Assembly (NCBI GenBank): GCA_002328495.1
Contig: DCUJ01000001.1
Span: 71,406-135,405, forward strand
Source: Sulfurospirillum sp. UBA2217
Lineage (GTDB): Bacteria > Campylobacterota > Campylobacteria > Campylobacterales > Sulfurospirillaceae
Direction: 5' to 3'
DNA length: 64,000 nucleotides
Shown one piece after another: positions 52,045-60,111 of the stretch. Made by a program: the position numbers and the translations under genes. Within the stretch, counting starts at the first letter, position 1. Each line of letters opens with the position of its first letter. Under the pieces are notes generated by a model that worked only from the letters and a program-made list of their open reading frames with translations, did not search any database and was not told where the DNA came from.

Positions 52045-52467
52045 CTAGGAAATCTTTGTTTCTATTCCTAAAGCTAAGAGTTCATTGGAGGTGTAAGGGA
52101 TGAAGACTTTGTTACCTTCGCTATCGACATTCACATACGTGACTGTGGCACTGGTTACATGTAAACATCTTCGATTGCCATCGTATGAGCGTTCGGCGTT
52201 GACTTCGATTTGGGTGGTGATAGATGTTTTGCCAACTTTGATGATTTTAGCGTAGCAGCTTAAAACATCCCCTACTTTGACAGCTTCTTTAAATTCAAGA
52301 GAGTTTACGGCTACGGTAACCACGCGTCCGACATTAAGGTCCCTTGCGGCAAGGCTTCCTGCGATGTCAATTTGCGACATAATCCAGCCTCCAAAGATAT
52401 TACCTGAGGGGTTGGTGTCTTTAGGCATGGCGACGATTTTAATGCGGGGTTCTCCCATATTACACAT
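52045..52467 (-). CDS. hotdog-fold acyl-CoA thioesterase (YciA-like)
   Basis: 140 residues. MPKDTNPSGNIFGGWIMSQID is the hotdog helix with the usual N-x-x-G-x-x-F-G-G pattern, followed by GRVVTVAVNSLEFKEAVKVGD. Hydrolyses acyl-CoA esters. AAAGGC ribosome site. Between arsC and phoR, but apparently separate from both. Confidence 0.9.
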   Translation of the reverse strand: MCNMGEPRIKIVAMPKDTNPSGNIFGGWIMSQIDIAGSLAARDLNVGRVVTVAVNSLEFKEAVKVGDVLSCYAKIIKVGKTSITTQIEVNAERSYDGNRRCLHVTSATVTYVNVDSEGNKVFIPYTSNELLALGIETKIS

Positions 52468-52499
52468 GGTAAGCCTTTGTATGTCTATTTAGGAGAGAA

Positions 52500-53897
52500 T
52501 CATACCACTAATTGGTTTGAAGGTAATTGAAATGAAAAATCAGATCCCACGCCTAAGGTGCTTTGTATTTCTAGGCTTGTGTTGTGGAGTTTGAGGATGT
52601 AGCTCACAAGGGCTAAGCCCAGTCCCATGGAGTTATCCCATGAGTGGGTGTTGGTACGGTAAAATTTTTGGGTGACACGTTCGATTTCATAAGGCTTGAT
52701 GCCAATGCCAAAATCTTTTACATGTAAGGTATTGTTGTCTAAAAAAACTTCAACGGTGTCGTCGGAATATTTGAGCGCATTGTCAATGAGATTGGAGATG
52801 ACAATGTCCATCATGGTACGATCAGCGGTAATGATATGTTCACTCATTTTCAGGCTAATGGTGCGTTGTGGGTATTTTTCGCGAAAGCTCTGAACACTCT
52901 CAGCAACCGTTTTGGCGACATCAAAGGTGCTGTTTTGTGTGTTAAAATCCCCATTTTCAAATTTGGTTGCTAAGGTTAGGCGGTCTATCATGGCAGAGAT
53001 TTTTTGACCATTTTGAACGATTTTCCCCAAAAAACGCTCTTTGATTTGAGGGGCAGCATTGGGGTCATCGATTAGGGTTTGGGCATACCCCATGATGGAT
53101 GCAATAGGGTTTTTAAATTCATGGCTAATCGCAGAGATGACATCAGAGCGTTGTTTGCTGATGAGCTTGATTTTGGCGGTATATTTGCGTTTTTGCTTCT
53201 CACGTTTTTCGAGCTTTGTTGCCAGCTTTTTAAGGTAATTGGCAATTTCAAAAAATTCAAAACTAAAGTGAGAAGCGATACCTATTTTATACTCTTTATC
53301 GGCAATCATTTGTAAATTTGCGATAATAGTATCGATCTCTTTGCGGATTTTTTGGCTGAACAGATAGGCACCATATAAACCCACTAAAATGGAGAGGGCA
53401 AAGATAAGTGCACTTTTAATCCACAAATCATAAAAGTTGTGCATAATGCCATCCAAGCTAGAAGCAATGCGCACGAAAAATACATCTTCTGCTGATGTGA
53501 AGCGATGGGCAACGTATAAAAAGTTTGTTTTAAGGGTATCAGAATAGCGAATGGCAAAACCATAGGTCTCTTTTTGCGCTTTGATGATCTCTTCTCTATG
53601 GAGGTGATTGTCCATTTTTCCTTCATCAAAATCACTCTCTGCTAAGACATTTCCAAGGCTATCTATGAGGGTAAAGCGTTTGTCCGTTTTGGCTTTAAGC
53701 TCTTTAGCAAAATGGTTTTTATCTTCAATGTAGGGCAGTTGCAATTTGATGATTTCGATGTCGGATTGAAGTTCTTGTGTATATTTTTCAAGGTTACTCC
53801 CTTTAATGGCAAAGTAACTCACAAGGCTTGAGAGGACAAGTGCCGATAGGAAAAGAGTTAAAAGGGCGCGTACAAAGTGTTGATGGAGTTTTAGCAT
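52500..53897 (-). CDS. phoR: sensor histidine kinase, probable phosphate sensor (PhoR/PhosS)
   Basis: 465 residues. Helix near 10-30, periplasmic domain to about 155, helix about 158-180, then HisKA with ISHEFKNPIASIMGY, N-box SNLIDNALKYSD, G1 VKDFGIGI and G2 MGLGLALVSYIL. Downstream of phoU and the response regulator with 7-nt overlap. Location makes it the phosphate sensor of the Pho system; the sensed signal is not proven. Confidence 0.88.
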   Translation of the reverse strand: MLKLHQHFVRALLTLFLSALVLSSLVSYFAIKGSNLEKYTQELQSDIEIIKLQLPYIEDKNHFAKELKAKTDKRFTLIDSLGNVLAESDFDEGKMDNHLHREEIIKAQKETYGFAIRYSDTLKTNFLYVAHRFTSAEDVFFVRIASSLDGIMHNFYDLWIKSALIFALSILVGLYGAYLFSQKIRKEIDTIIANLQMIADKEYKIGIASHFSFEFFEIANYLKKLATKLEKREKQKRKYTAKIKLISKQRSDVISAISHEFKNPIASIMGYAQTLIDDPNAAPQIKERFLGKIVQNGQKISAMIDRLTLATKFENGDFNTQNSTFDVAKTVAESVQSFREKYPQRTISLKMSEHIITADRTMMDIVISNLIDNALKYSDDTVEVFLDNNTLHVKDFGIGIKPYEIERVTQKFYRTNTHSWDNSMGLGLALVSYILKLHNTSLEIQSTLGVGSDFSFQLPSNQLVV

Positions 53898-54565
53898 AAG
53901 GTATAACCTACACCCCAGATGGATTTGATGTACTCTTTGCTTTTGTCAGGGTCGATTTTGGCTTTGAGGCGATTGATGGCGACATTGACCGTTTTGTCTT
54001 GAAAAAACTCTTCATTTTTCCAAACCGTCTCTAGCAAAAATTCACGGCTCATCACCGAATTTTTATTTTCAATCATGGTGCGCAAAAGGTCAAATTCCAA
54101 TTTGGTCAGTTCGACCTCTTTGGTGTTGACATGTAAGCGGTGCGCATCCAAATCAAGGCAGAGATCGCGAAATGAAAGGATTTTTTGAGCTAAGGGAGAG
54201 GTGCGTTTTAAAATGGCTTTGATACGCAAAAGAAGCTCTTTCATATTGTAAGGCTTGGTGATATAATCATCTGCCCCACGTATAAAACCCTCTTCAATAT
54301 GCGCTTCGCTATTTTTAGCGGTCACAAAAATGACTGCTTGGGAAAAGCCTTTTTCTTTCAAAGCTTTTACAAATTCGCTTCCCTCCACCCCAGGGAGATT
54401 TCTATCCACAATGAGAAGGTCGATAGGCTCTTCTTGAAGGCATTTTTCGACATTTTTGGTGTTTAAAAAGCCTAAGGTTTCATAGCCCTCTTTTTGGAGA
54501 TGGTACTCCAAAAGTTCTAACAAATCCTCTTCATCTTCGATAATTAAAATGGTCTGTTTTTGCAT
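53891..54565 (-). CDS. phoB: OmpR/PhoB-type response regulator
   Basis: 224 residues from ATG 54565 (AAGGATAAC); GTG 54580 lies upstream but lacks a site. Receiver: IIEDEEDL acidic pocket, phospho-Asp in LIVDRNLPGVEG, Lys in FVTAKNSE. The DNA-binding winged helix has VELTKLEFDLLRTM and KTVNVAINRLKAKIDP, followed by S-I-W-G-V-G-Y. The probable reader of the four pho boxes described here. Confidence 0.9.
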   Translation of the reverse strand: MQKQTILIIEDEEDLLELLEYHLQKEGYETLGFLNTKNVEKCLQEEPIDLLIVDRNLPGVEGSEFVKALKEKGFSQAVIFVTAKNSEAHIEEGFIRGADDYITKPYNMKELLLRIKAILKRTSPLAQKILSFRDLCLDLDAHRLHVNTKEVELTKLEFDLLRTMIENKNSVMSREFLLETVWKNEEFFQDKTVNVAINRLKAKIDPDKSKEYIKSIWGVGYTLC

Positions 54566-54580
54566 TGTTATCCTTAACAC

Positions 54581-54650
54581 GCTTCGAAGGCAAAGCCTCC
54601 AAAGCTACACTAACTGCTTAGGTACGAAAGCTAGCCACCTAAGGTGGCAG
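54581..54650 (-). repeat. structured 3-prime element, copy 2, between phoU and phoB
   Basis: On the minus strand it begins 7 nt after the phoU stop: CTGCCACC, hairpin GCCACC/GGTGGC, linker AGCTTTCGTACC, then TAGCTTTGGAGGC and TTTGCCTTCGAAGC. It has the same order of blocks as 13443-13511 with compensating stem changes. May limit read-through from phoU into phoB or stabilise mRNA. Confidence 0.55.
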
Positions 54651-54657
54651 AAAAATC

Positions 54658-55326
54658 TCAATAGGTTTTCATCTCTCCACCCACACGCGCAAAAATCATG
54701 AGTTGAACGATGTTAACACTTCTATCTGCCATGCGTTCTAGCTTTCGCATCGTGCTTAGAATCTGGATAAAATCAGCCGATTGGTCGATTTTTTGGACCA
54801 TATCTGTGAGAACATTTTTTTCCAAAATAGCATAAAGATCATCGGTTTTACTCTCTTCTACTTTCACCCTGCGATAAATGTCTTCAAGGGCATCTTTTTC
54901 TGCTACATCAATGGTGCTGATGGCAAGAGTGACGGCTTTGATGGAGGTGCGACACAAGTGCATGGAGTACTCATGCAAGGAACTCATCGGCGTGTCACCT
55001 TGGAGGTGAAGCACCATACGTTTGGCAAAACTGCGCACGTTTTCAGCAATTTTGACGACTTCATTTGTGATTTTAAGGTAAGCGACCATTTTGCGTAAAT
55101 CTCTGGCTTCTGGACCAAAAAGAGCCAGTGTAACCACAATTTCATTGTCAATAGCATTGGCTTGCGTTTCGATGTTTTTGAGCAACATTTTTGTGGATTC
55201 AAACCGTGAGACGTCTAAATTCTCGATGCCACTTAAAGCACGCTCACTTGCCATTGTTACTTCAGCACCCAGTTCCACAAGCATCTTTTTAACATCAATC
55301 AATCTCTCTTCGTACTTTTGAAGCAT
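54658..55326 (-). CDS. phoU: phosphate transport regulator PhoU
   Basis: 222 residues, all helical, two repeated three-helix bundles. Signature E-x-x-x-D metal sites: E-T-Q-A-N-A-I-D-N-E-I, and later M-R-K-L-E-R-M-A-D-R-S-V-N-I. PhoU signals from Pst to the sensor kinase. AAGGAAATG ribosome site. First gene of the leftward phoU-phoB-phoR operon with its own pho box. Confidence 0.92.
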   Translation of the reverse strand: MLQKYEERLIDVKKMLVELGAEVTMASERALSGIENLDVSRFESTKMLLKNIETQANAIDNEIVVTLALFGPEARDLRKMVAYLKITNEVVKIAENVRSFAKRMVLHLQGDTPMSSLHEYSMHLCRTSIKAVTLAISTIDVAEKDALEDIYRRVKVEESKTDDLYAILEKNVLTDMVQKIDQSADFIQILSTMRKLERMADRSVNIVQLMIFARVGGEMKTY

Positions 55327-55352
55327 TGCATTTCCTTCTATAAATTGGTGCT

Positions 55353-55384
55353 ATTGTAACACCAAATCATTACGATATGATAAC
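55353..55384 (-). promoter_or_regulatory. pho box and -10 of the phoU operon
   Basis: Minus strand: GTTATCATATCGTAAT (55384-55369), then TACAAT (55358-55353) as -10, again starting 17 nt after the start of the second half site (55375). It matches the olsF box at 12 of 16 positions. Confidence 0.65.
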
Positions 55385-55401
55385 ATAAAAAGCTTCTTGT
55401 C

Positions 55402-55433
55402 GTTACCAGCTTGTAATCACCACTCCTTATAAT
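55402..55433 (+). promoter_or_regulatory. pho box and -10 of the olsF gene
   Basis: GTTACCAGCTTGTAAT (55402-55417) and a perfect TATAAT (55428-55433), 17 nt after the start of TTGTAAT (55411). Near-identical to the pstS box. Confidence 0.75.
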
Positions 55434-55462
55434 AGACGAAAAAAAAAGAGGAGAGAAGCACA

Positions 55463-57178
55463 ATGGTTGACGTTGAAAAAACATTGAGTTTAAAATACCC
55501 AAGCATTTTAAATTATCCCTTGATAGTTCGAAATTTTGTTGTCTATGTGTTGAAGAAAATTTTACATCAAGATGAAATCAACCATTTTTTGATGCACGGT
55601 GAAGCCTATAGAGGTTTTGACTTTGTGGAAGCGGTGTTGGAGTATTTTAATTTTGGCTACACCCTCTCCAATAAAGATAAAGCCAATATCCCAAGTTCAG
55701 GTCGTGTGATTATTATCGCTAACCATCCTTTGGGGGCGTTGGATGCGTTAGCACTTATTGCCCTTGTCAAAGAGGTGCGAAGCGACATCAAAGTGCTTGC
55801 AAATGATGTCTTGATGCAGATAGAACCTTTAAAAAATTTGCTCATCCCTATTGACAACTTAGGCGGAACAACCGCGAAAGAATCATTGAAAAAAATTTAC
55901 AGTGCTTTAGAACATGATGAAGCCTTGATTGTCTTTCCCTCGGGTGAAGTCTCCCGCGCTCAGCCAACAGGCATCAAAGACAGCAAATGGAAAAAAGGGT
56001 TTTTAAAATTTGCACACAAGAGCAACTCGCCTATTTTACCAGTCTTTATCGATGCTAAAAACTCCCCGACATTTTACACCTTATCGCTAATCAATAAAAA
56101 AATATCGACCTTTTTACTCGCCTCTGAGATGTTTAAAAAACGTTCAAAAGTCATCCACTTTAAGGTGGGAGAGATGATTGCGTATAAAACCTTACAAAAC
56201 TCTGGTTTCAACGATAATGTGCTCATTACCCTTTTGAAAAAGCATCTGTACAAAATCAGTAAAGGCAAAAAAGGACTGTTTGCCACCCAAACCTCCATTG
56301 CGCACCCAGAGGAGCGTAAAACCATTCGAGCAGAACTTAAAAAATCCACTCTTTTGGGTCAAACGAGTGATGGCAAAAAGATTTACCTCTATGAGCACGA
56401 ATGGGGATCTGCTCTGATGCGGGAAATTGGGCGTTTGAGAGAGCTCACCTTTCGAAAAGTGGAAGAAGGAACTGGAACGAAGCGTGACACTGATGCCTTT
56501 GATAGGCATTATAAGCACATTGTTTTATGGGATGATGAAGAGCTTGAAGTGGTAGGAGCTTACCGTATTGGTGAGTCTAATTTTATCAATGAGTATTTTG
56601 GAAAAGAGGGTTTTTACTCACAAACCTTGTTTGAATTTGAAAAAGGCTTTGAGCCTTACATGAACAATGCCATTGAGCTTGGGCGCTCTTTTGTGCAACC
56701 GCGCTATTGGGGAAGCAGAGCGTTGGACTATTTGTGGCAAGGCATTGGAGCGTATTTGCACACAAACTCGCATATTCGTTACATGTACGGACCTGTAAGC
56801 TTGAGCGATGTCTATCCTAAGGTTGCAAAAAATCTTATTATTAGTTTTTATAGCCTCTATTTTTCAAGTAAAGAAACGCTTGTCAGTGCACGCAATGGCT
56901 ATTTTATGAGTAAGCTAGAGCGTGAAGAGGCGCTGAGCTTTTTCAAAGGGAATGATTATAAAGAGGATTTCACCGTCTTAAAAGAGCAACTCTCTTTGAT
57001 GGATTTGAGCGTTCCTACCTTATACAAACAGTACACCGAATTGTGCGATGAGGGAGGAATACTCTTTTTAGACTTTAATATCGACAAAGCATTTGGTAAT
57101 TGTGTGGATAGCTTCATTTTAGTGGATATCACCAAAATCAAAGAGGCAAAGCGAGCACGTTATATCAAAGGAGCCTAA
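55463..57178 (+). CDS. bifunctional acyltransferase, OlsF-like ornithine lipid synthase
   Basis: 571 residues. N-terminal PlsC/OlsA-like domain (about 60-290): NHPLGALDALAL, PIDNLGG and FPSGEVSRA, the acyltransferase blocks. C-terminal GNAT/OlsB-like domain (about 310-520): REIGRLRELTFRKVEEGTG, GAYRIG, ELGRSFVQPRYW, YGPVSLS. This domain order is that of OlsF, which makes ornithine lipid from ornithine and two acyl-ACP. A pho box upstream and pst genes after it fit phosphorus-free lipid made on phosphate starvation. AGGAGAG ribosome site. Confidence 0.8.
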   Translation: MVDVEKTLSLKYPSILNYPLIVRNFVVYVLKKILHQDEINHFLMHGEAYRGFDFVEAVLEYFNFGYTLSNKDKANIPSSGRVIIIANHPLGALDALALIALVKEVRSDIKVLANDVLMQIEPLKNLLIPIDNLGGTTAKESLKKIYSALEHDEALIVFPSGEVSRAQPTGIKDSKWKKGFLKFAHKSNSPILPVFIDAKNSPTFYTLSLINKKISTFLLASEMFKKRSKVIHFKVGEMIAYKTLQNSGFNDNVLITLLKKHLYKISKGKKGLFATQTSIAHPEERKTIRAELKKSTLLGQTSDGKKIYLYEHEWGSALMREIGRLRELTFRKVEEGTGTKRDTDAFDRHYKHIVLWDDEELEVVGAYRIGESNFINEYFGKEGFYSQTLFEFEKGFEPYMNNAIELGRSFVQPRYWGSRALDYLWQGIGAYLHTNSHIRYMYGPVSLSDVYPKVAKNLIISFYSLYFSSKETLVSARNGYFMSKLEREEALSFFKGNDYKEDFTVLKEQLSLMDLSVPTLYKQYTELCDEGGILFLDFNIDKAFGNCVDSFILVDITKIKEAKRARYIKGA

Positions 57179-57181
57179 GTT

Positions 57182-58936
57182 ATGCCTTATTTTTTAAAGC
57201 ACATTTTTAAACAATTTTCCATTGCGAAGCGCTTTTATTTAGGTTTTGCCACGATGTTTCTAGCCCTTGCTGTTATGGGTGTTTTATATGTCAAAGGTTT
57301 TTTATACACCGCACATTTTTTTGATGAGAATGTGGAAAAAAGTCATCTCTTACAGACTAATATTCATGCCATCTCTGCGTCGAATCAAAAAAGTATTGGT
57401 ACCTTTGAAGCCTTACAAAAAGACTCCTTGGGCGTAGGACAACTCTATGAAGATTTGTCCCAGCTTCGAACATTGCGTAATGAGATTGCAACACTCAATT
57501 TTAAACCTTCCCAACAAAGAAAATTAGAGCGTTTGGTGGATGAGCTTCAAAAATGGCAACAAACGCGCGCAGGGAAGCACCCTTTTATCGAGCCTTATGC
57601 GCAACAATTTACTATTTTAGGCAATCTATTAAAAAATGACCCCAGTGAAGATGTGGTACGCGATATCGGGCTTGTCATAGAAGATATCACGGGGAAAATC
57701 ACAGAAGAAGCCTTACTTTTTAACGAGCGTACACAAAAGAGTATGGATGATTTAAAGGGGACATTTGCAAAGCTTAATGCAAATTTGTCCACAGAAGAGG
57801 CAAATCTTAACCAAACGGTTCAAGCCTTAGAATCGTTAAAACGTGCTCAAAAAAACCAAGCACTCTATTTAATGATAGCGACAGGAGTGTTTGTGTTAAC
57901 ACTGCTTGTGATGGCATTGATGGTGAAATTGATGGTGTGGGATACCCATCGTTTGCGTGGCTTTTTTCAAGCGGTGATTCACGACCCTATCCATATAGAC
58001 TTGCGCCAAAAAATAACCTACACACAGCCAAGCCGTGATGAAATGGATTGTATTTCTCGTGTGATAGCAACGGTGTTTCATAGCATGGAGCACACCCTTT
58101 CTCGCGTGGCTAGCATGACACAAGGCACGCACCAATCGGCACAAACCTTACAAGCAACATCCAAGGTACTTATAGAAAACACACACGCACAAGAGCATGG
58201 CATCGAGGAGATGCGCCAGCCCATTGCTCATTTAAAAGAGACCCTATTTCAAGCGCAAGAGATGAGTGAGCAAACGCACAATGCTTTGCATAAAAATATT
58301 GAAGTGATGGAGCTGTTTATCGATGGATTTGAGGGCTTATACCACACGGTACATCAAAGTCAAAGTGAACAACAAGACGTAGGGCTTAAGATGAAGGCAT
58401 TGACCGTACATGTAGATGAGATGAAAACGGTTTTAAATCTTATCGATGAAATCGCCGACCAAACCAATCTTTTAGCCCTCAATGCTGCCATTGAAGCAGC
58501 ACGTGCGGGTGAACATGGGCGAGGATTTGCTGTGGTGGCGGATGAGGTGCGAAAACTAGCCGAACGTACTCAAGAGAGTTTGGCTCAAATCGATGGCATT
58601 GTACGCATCATCGTTGATGGCGTCTCTGTTAACAGTACTAAACTAGGCGATGTTTCGAAGCTGATGGAAACCACCACCCATGAAATGCACACCTTACGTG
58701 ATGTTGCCACTACGACTAAAAAAGACATTTCCTACTCTTTACATGTAGCCAACAGTGCGCTTGGTCTCTCAAAACATGTCGCGCAAAACGTGAATGTACT
58801 CATTGAGCAGATGCATGACTCTTTGGCACTAAGTACGACAAATAAGGAGAACTCAGAGGCTATCTCACGGGTTTCACATGAACTGTTTGAATTTTCAAAC
58901 ACGCTGACGCAGGTGATCTCAAAGTTCAAGTTGTAA
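57182..58936 (+). CDS. methyl-accepting chemotaxis protein
   Basis: 584 residues, ATG 3 nt after the OlsF-like stop (AAAGGAGCC site). Helix about 20-38, a helical periplasmic ligand domain to about 235 and helix about 240-260, then a signalling domain with the hairpin EIADQTNLLALNAAIEAARAGEHGRG and FAVVADEVRKLAERTQ blocks. Its ligand is unknown. Placement within a phosphate-starvation locus suggests phosphate or phosphonate taxis. The pst promoter begins in its last codon. Confidence 0.93.
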   Translation: MPYFLKHIFKQFSIAKRFYLGFATMFLALAVMGVLYVKGFLYTAHFFDENVEKSHLLQTNIHAISASNQKSIGTFEALQKDSLGVGQLYEDLSQLRTLRNEIATLNFKPSQQRKLERLVDELQKWQQTRAGKHPFIEPYAQQFTILGNLLKNDPSEDVVRDIGLVIEDITGKITEEALLFNERTQKSMDDLKGTFAKLNANLSTEEANLNQTVQALESLKRAQKNQALYLMIATGVFVLTLLVMALMVKLMVWDTHRLRGFFQAVIHDPIHIDLRQKITYTQPSRDEMDCISRVIATVFHSMEHTLSRVASMTQGTHQSAQTLQATSKVLIENTHAQEHGIEEMRQPIAHLKETLFQAQEMSEQTHNALHKNIEVMELFIDGFEGLYHTVHQSQSEQQDVGLKMKALTVHVDEMKTVLNLIDEIADQTNLLALNAAIEAARAGEHGRGFAVVADEVRKLAERTQESLAQIDGIVRIIVDGVSVNSTKLGDVSKLMETTTHEMHTLRDVATTTKKDISYSLHVANSALGLSKHVAQNVNVLIEQMHDSLALSTTNKENSEAISRVSHELFEFSNTLTQVISKFKL

Positions 58937-58964
58937 CCAAGTTGTAATCAAGTTTCTTTAAAAT
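58933..58964 (+). promoter_or_regulatory. pho box and -10 of pstSCAB
   Basis: GTAACCAAGTTGTAAT (58933-58948) and TAAAAT (58959-58964), 17 nt after the start of TTGTAAT (58942). An 11-bp direct repeat (AGTTGTAACCA/AGTTGTAATCA) is evident. It starts within the MCP stop codon, so pst can be expressed alone. Confidence 0.75.
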
Positions 58965-58997
58965 ACCCCTGTTACAAAATCTTAAATGGAGCAAACC

Positions 58998-60038
58998 ATG
59001 ACTATGAAAATGAGTGCTATCGCACTTTTAAGTATCGCAGCGTTTAGCGTGTCTGCAAGTGCAAGAGACCAAATCAAAATTGTTGGATCATCTACAGTGT
59101 ATCCTTTTACAAGTTACGTGGCTGAAGAGTTTAAATCCGTAACTAAAAACCCAACACCGGTTGTCGAATCAACAGGAACGGGTGGCGGTATGAAGCTTTT
59201 TTGTTCTGGTGTTGGACTCGATACTCCCGATTTTACCAATGCATCACGCCCTATTAAAGCAGAAGAATTTGCAACATGTATTAAAAATGGCGTCACCGAC
59301 ATCACAGGGATGATGGTAGGATTTGACGGTATTGCTGTGGCTCAATCTAAAACAAACGGTGAAGTGGCTTTGACAAAACAACAACTCTTCTTAGCGCTTG
59401 CGGATGAAGTTCCAAGTGCTGATGGTAAAACATTGATCAAAAACCCATACAAAACATGGAATGAAATCGATGCAAAATTACCAAACAGAAAAATCACCGT
59501 ATACGGTCCTCCAACCACATCAGGAACACGTGACTCATTTGATGAGATGGTCATGGAATCTGCCTCTAAAAAATTTGAAGCCTATGGCGATAAAAAAGGT
59601 AAATACAAAGCAATTCGTCAAGACGGTGGATTTGTTCCAGCGGGCGAAAATGACAACTTAATCGTTCAAAAATTGACAAAAGATACCGCAGCATTTGGAA
59701 TTTTTGGTTATAGTTTCTTGGAAGAAAATGGCGATAAAATCAATGGCGCAACAGTTGATGGAATTGCTCCAACATCTGAGAATATCTCTAGCGGCAAATA
59801 CCCCATTTCAAGAAGTCTTTTTATCTACGCTAAAAATGCGCACCGTGCAGAAGTTAAAGGCATGGATGAGTTCTTTAAACTCTATGTGGATGATAAAATG
59901 ATTGGTCAAAAGGGTGTTCTTAAAACCATTGGTTTGGTACCTATGACAAGTGAAGAGCTTAAAAAAGTTCAAACAGCAGTTTTAGCTAAAACAAAATTAA
60001 CCGAAGAAATGGTTAAAAAACATACCATTCTTCCTTAA
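58998..60038 (+). CDS. pstS: phosphate ABC transporter binding protein PstS
   Basis: 346 residues from ATG 58998 (GGAG 7 nt upstream); ATG 58986 is in frame but that ATGGAG is better read as the ribosome site. Signal peptide ends near ASARD (residue about 23), no lipobox. Phosphate-binding blocks: IVGSSTVYPFT, ESTGTGGGMKLFC, FTNASRPIK, and TTSGTRDSFDE. It binds phosphate in the periplasm with high affinity. A hairpin with T-run follows. Confidence 0.95.
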   Translation: MTMKMSAIALLSIAAFSVSASARDQIKIVGSSTVYPFTSYVAEEFKSVTKNPTPVVESTGTGGGMKLFCSGVGLDTPDFTNASRPIKAEEFATCIKNGVTDITGMMVGFDGIAVAQSKTNGEVALTKQQLFLALADEVPSADGKTLIKNPYKTWNEIDAKLPNRKITVYGPPTTSGTRDSFDEMVMESASKKFEAYGDKKGKYKAIRQDGGFVPAGENDNLIVQKLTKDTAAFGIFGYSFLEENGDKINGATVDGIAPTSENISSGKYPISRSLFIYAKNAHRAEVKGMDEFFKLYVDDKMIGQKGVLKTIGLVPMTSEELKKVQTAVLAKTKLTEEMVKKHTILP

Positions 60039-60066
60039 TCAATACGCTTACATGTAAGAACCAAAA

Positions 60067-60099
60067 GGGAGGATGCGAAAGCATTCTCCCTATTTTTTT
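60067..60099 (+). terminator. terminator-like hairpin between pstS and pstC
   Basis: GGGAGGATGC (60067-60076) pairs with GCATTCTCCC (60081-60090) with one G-T, GAAA tetraloop, then TATTTTTTT. Partial termination would leave PstS in excess over the membrane parts. Confidence 0.75.
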
Positions 60100-60111
60100 C
60101 AAAGGACTTTA

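Larger units (their letters stand above)
3175..60057. repeat. dispersed palindrome TTACATGTAA, 26 exact copies
   Basis: Exact copies start at 3175, 3295, 3632, 4289, 4864, 6238, 6459, 7426, 9642, 10653, 10988, 11465, 11968, 12300, 14381, 22319, 28414, 30754, 31271, 32961, 34498, 43033, 46407, 52155, 52718 and 60048. About 14 more places keep only the TACATGTA core (for example 5326, 8708, 22811). Inside genes it is read as Leu-His-Val or x-Thr-Cys; the third frame would be a stop. No copies were seen after 60.1 kb. Confidence 0.85.

Noticed and set aside
3175..60057. TTACATGTAA copies as a CRISPR array or transposon ends
   Set aside because: The spacing is irregular (from about 120 bp to more than 8 kb), the unit is only 10 bp, and no cas or transposase gene is present.
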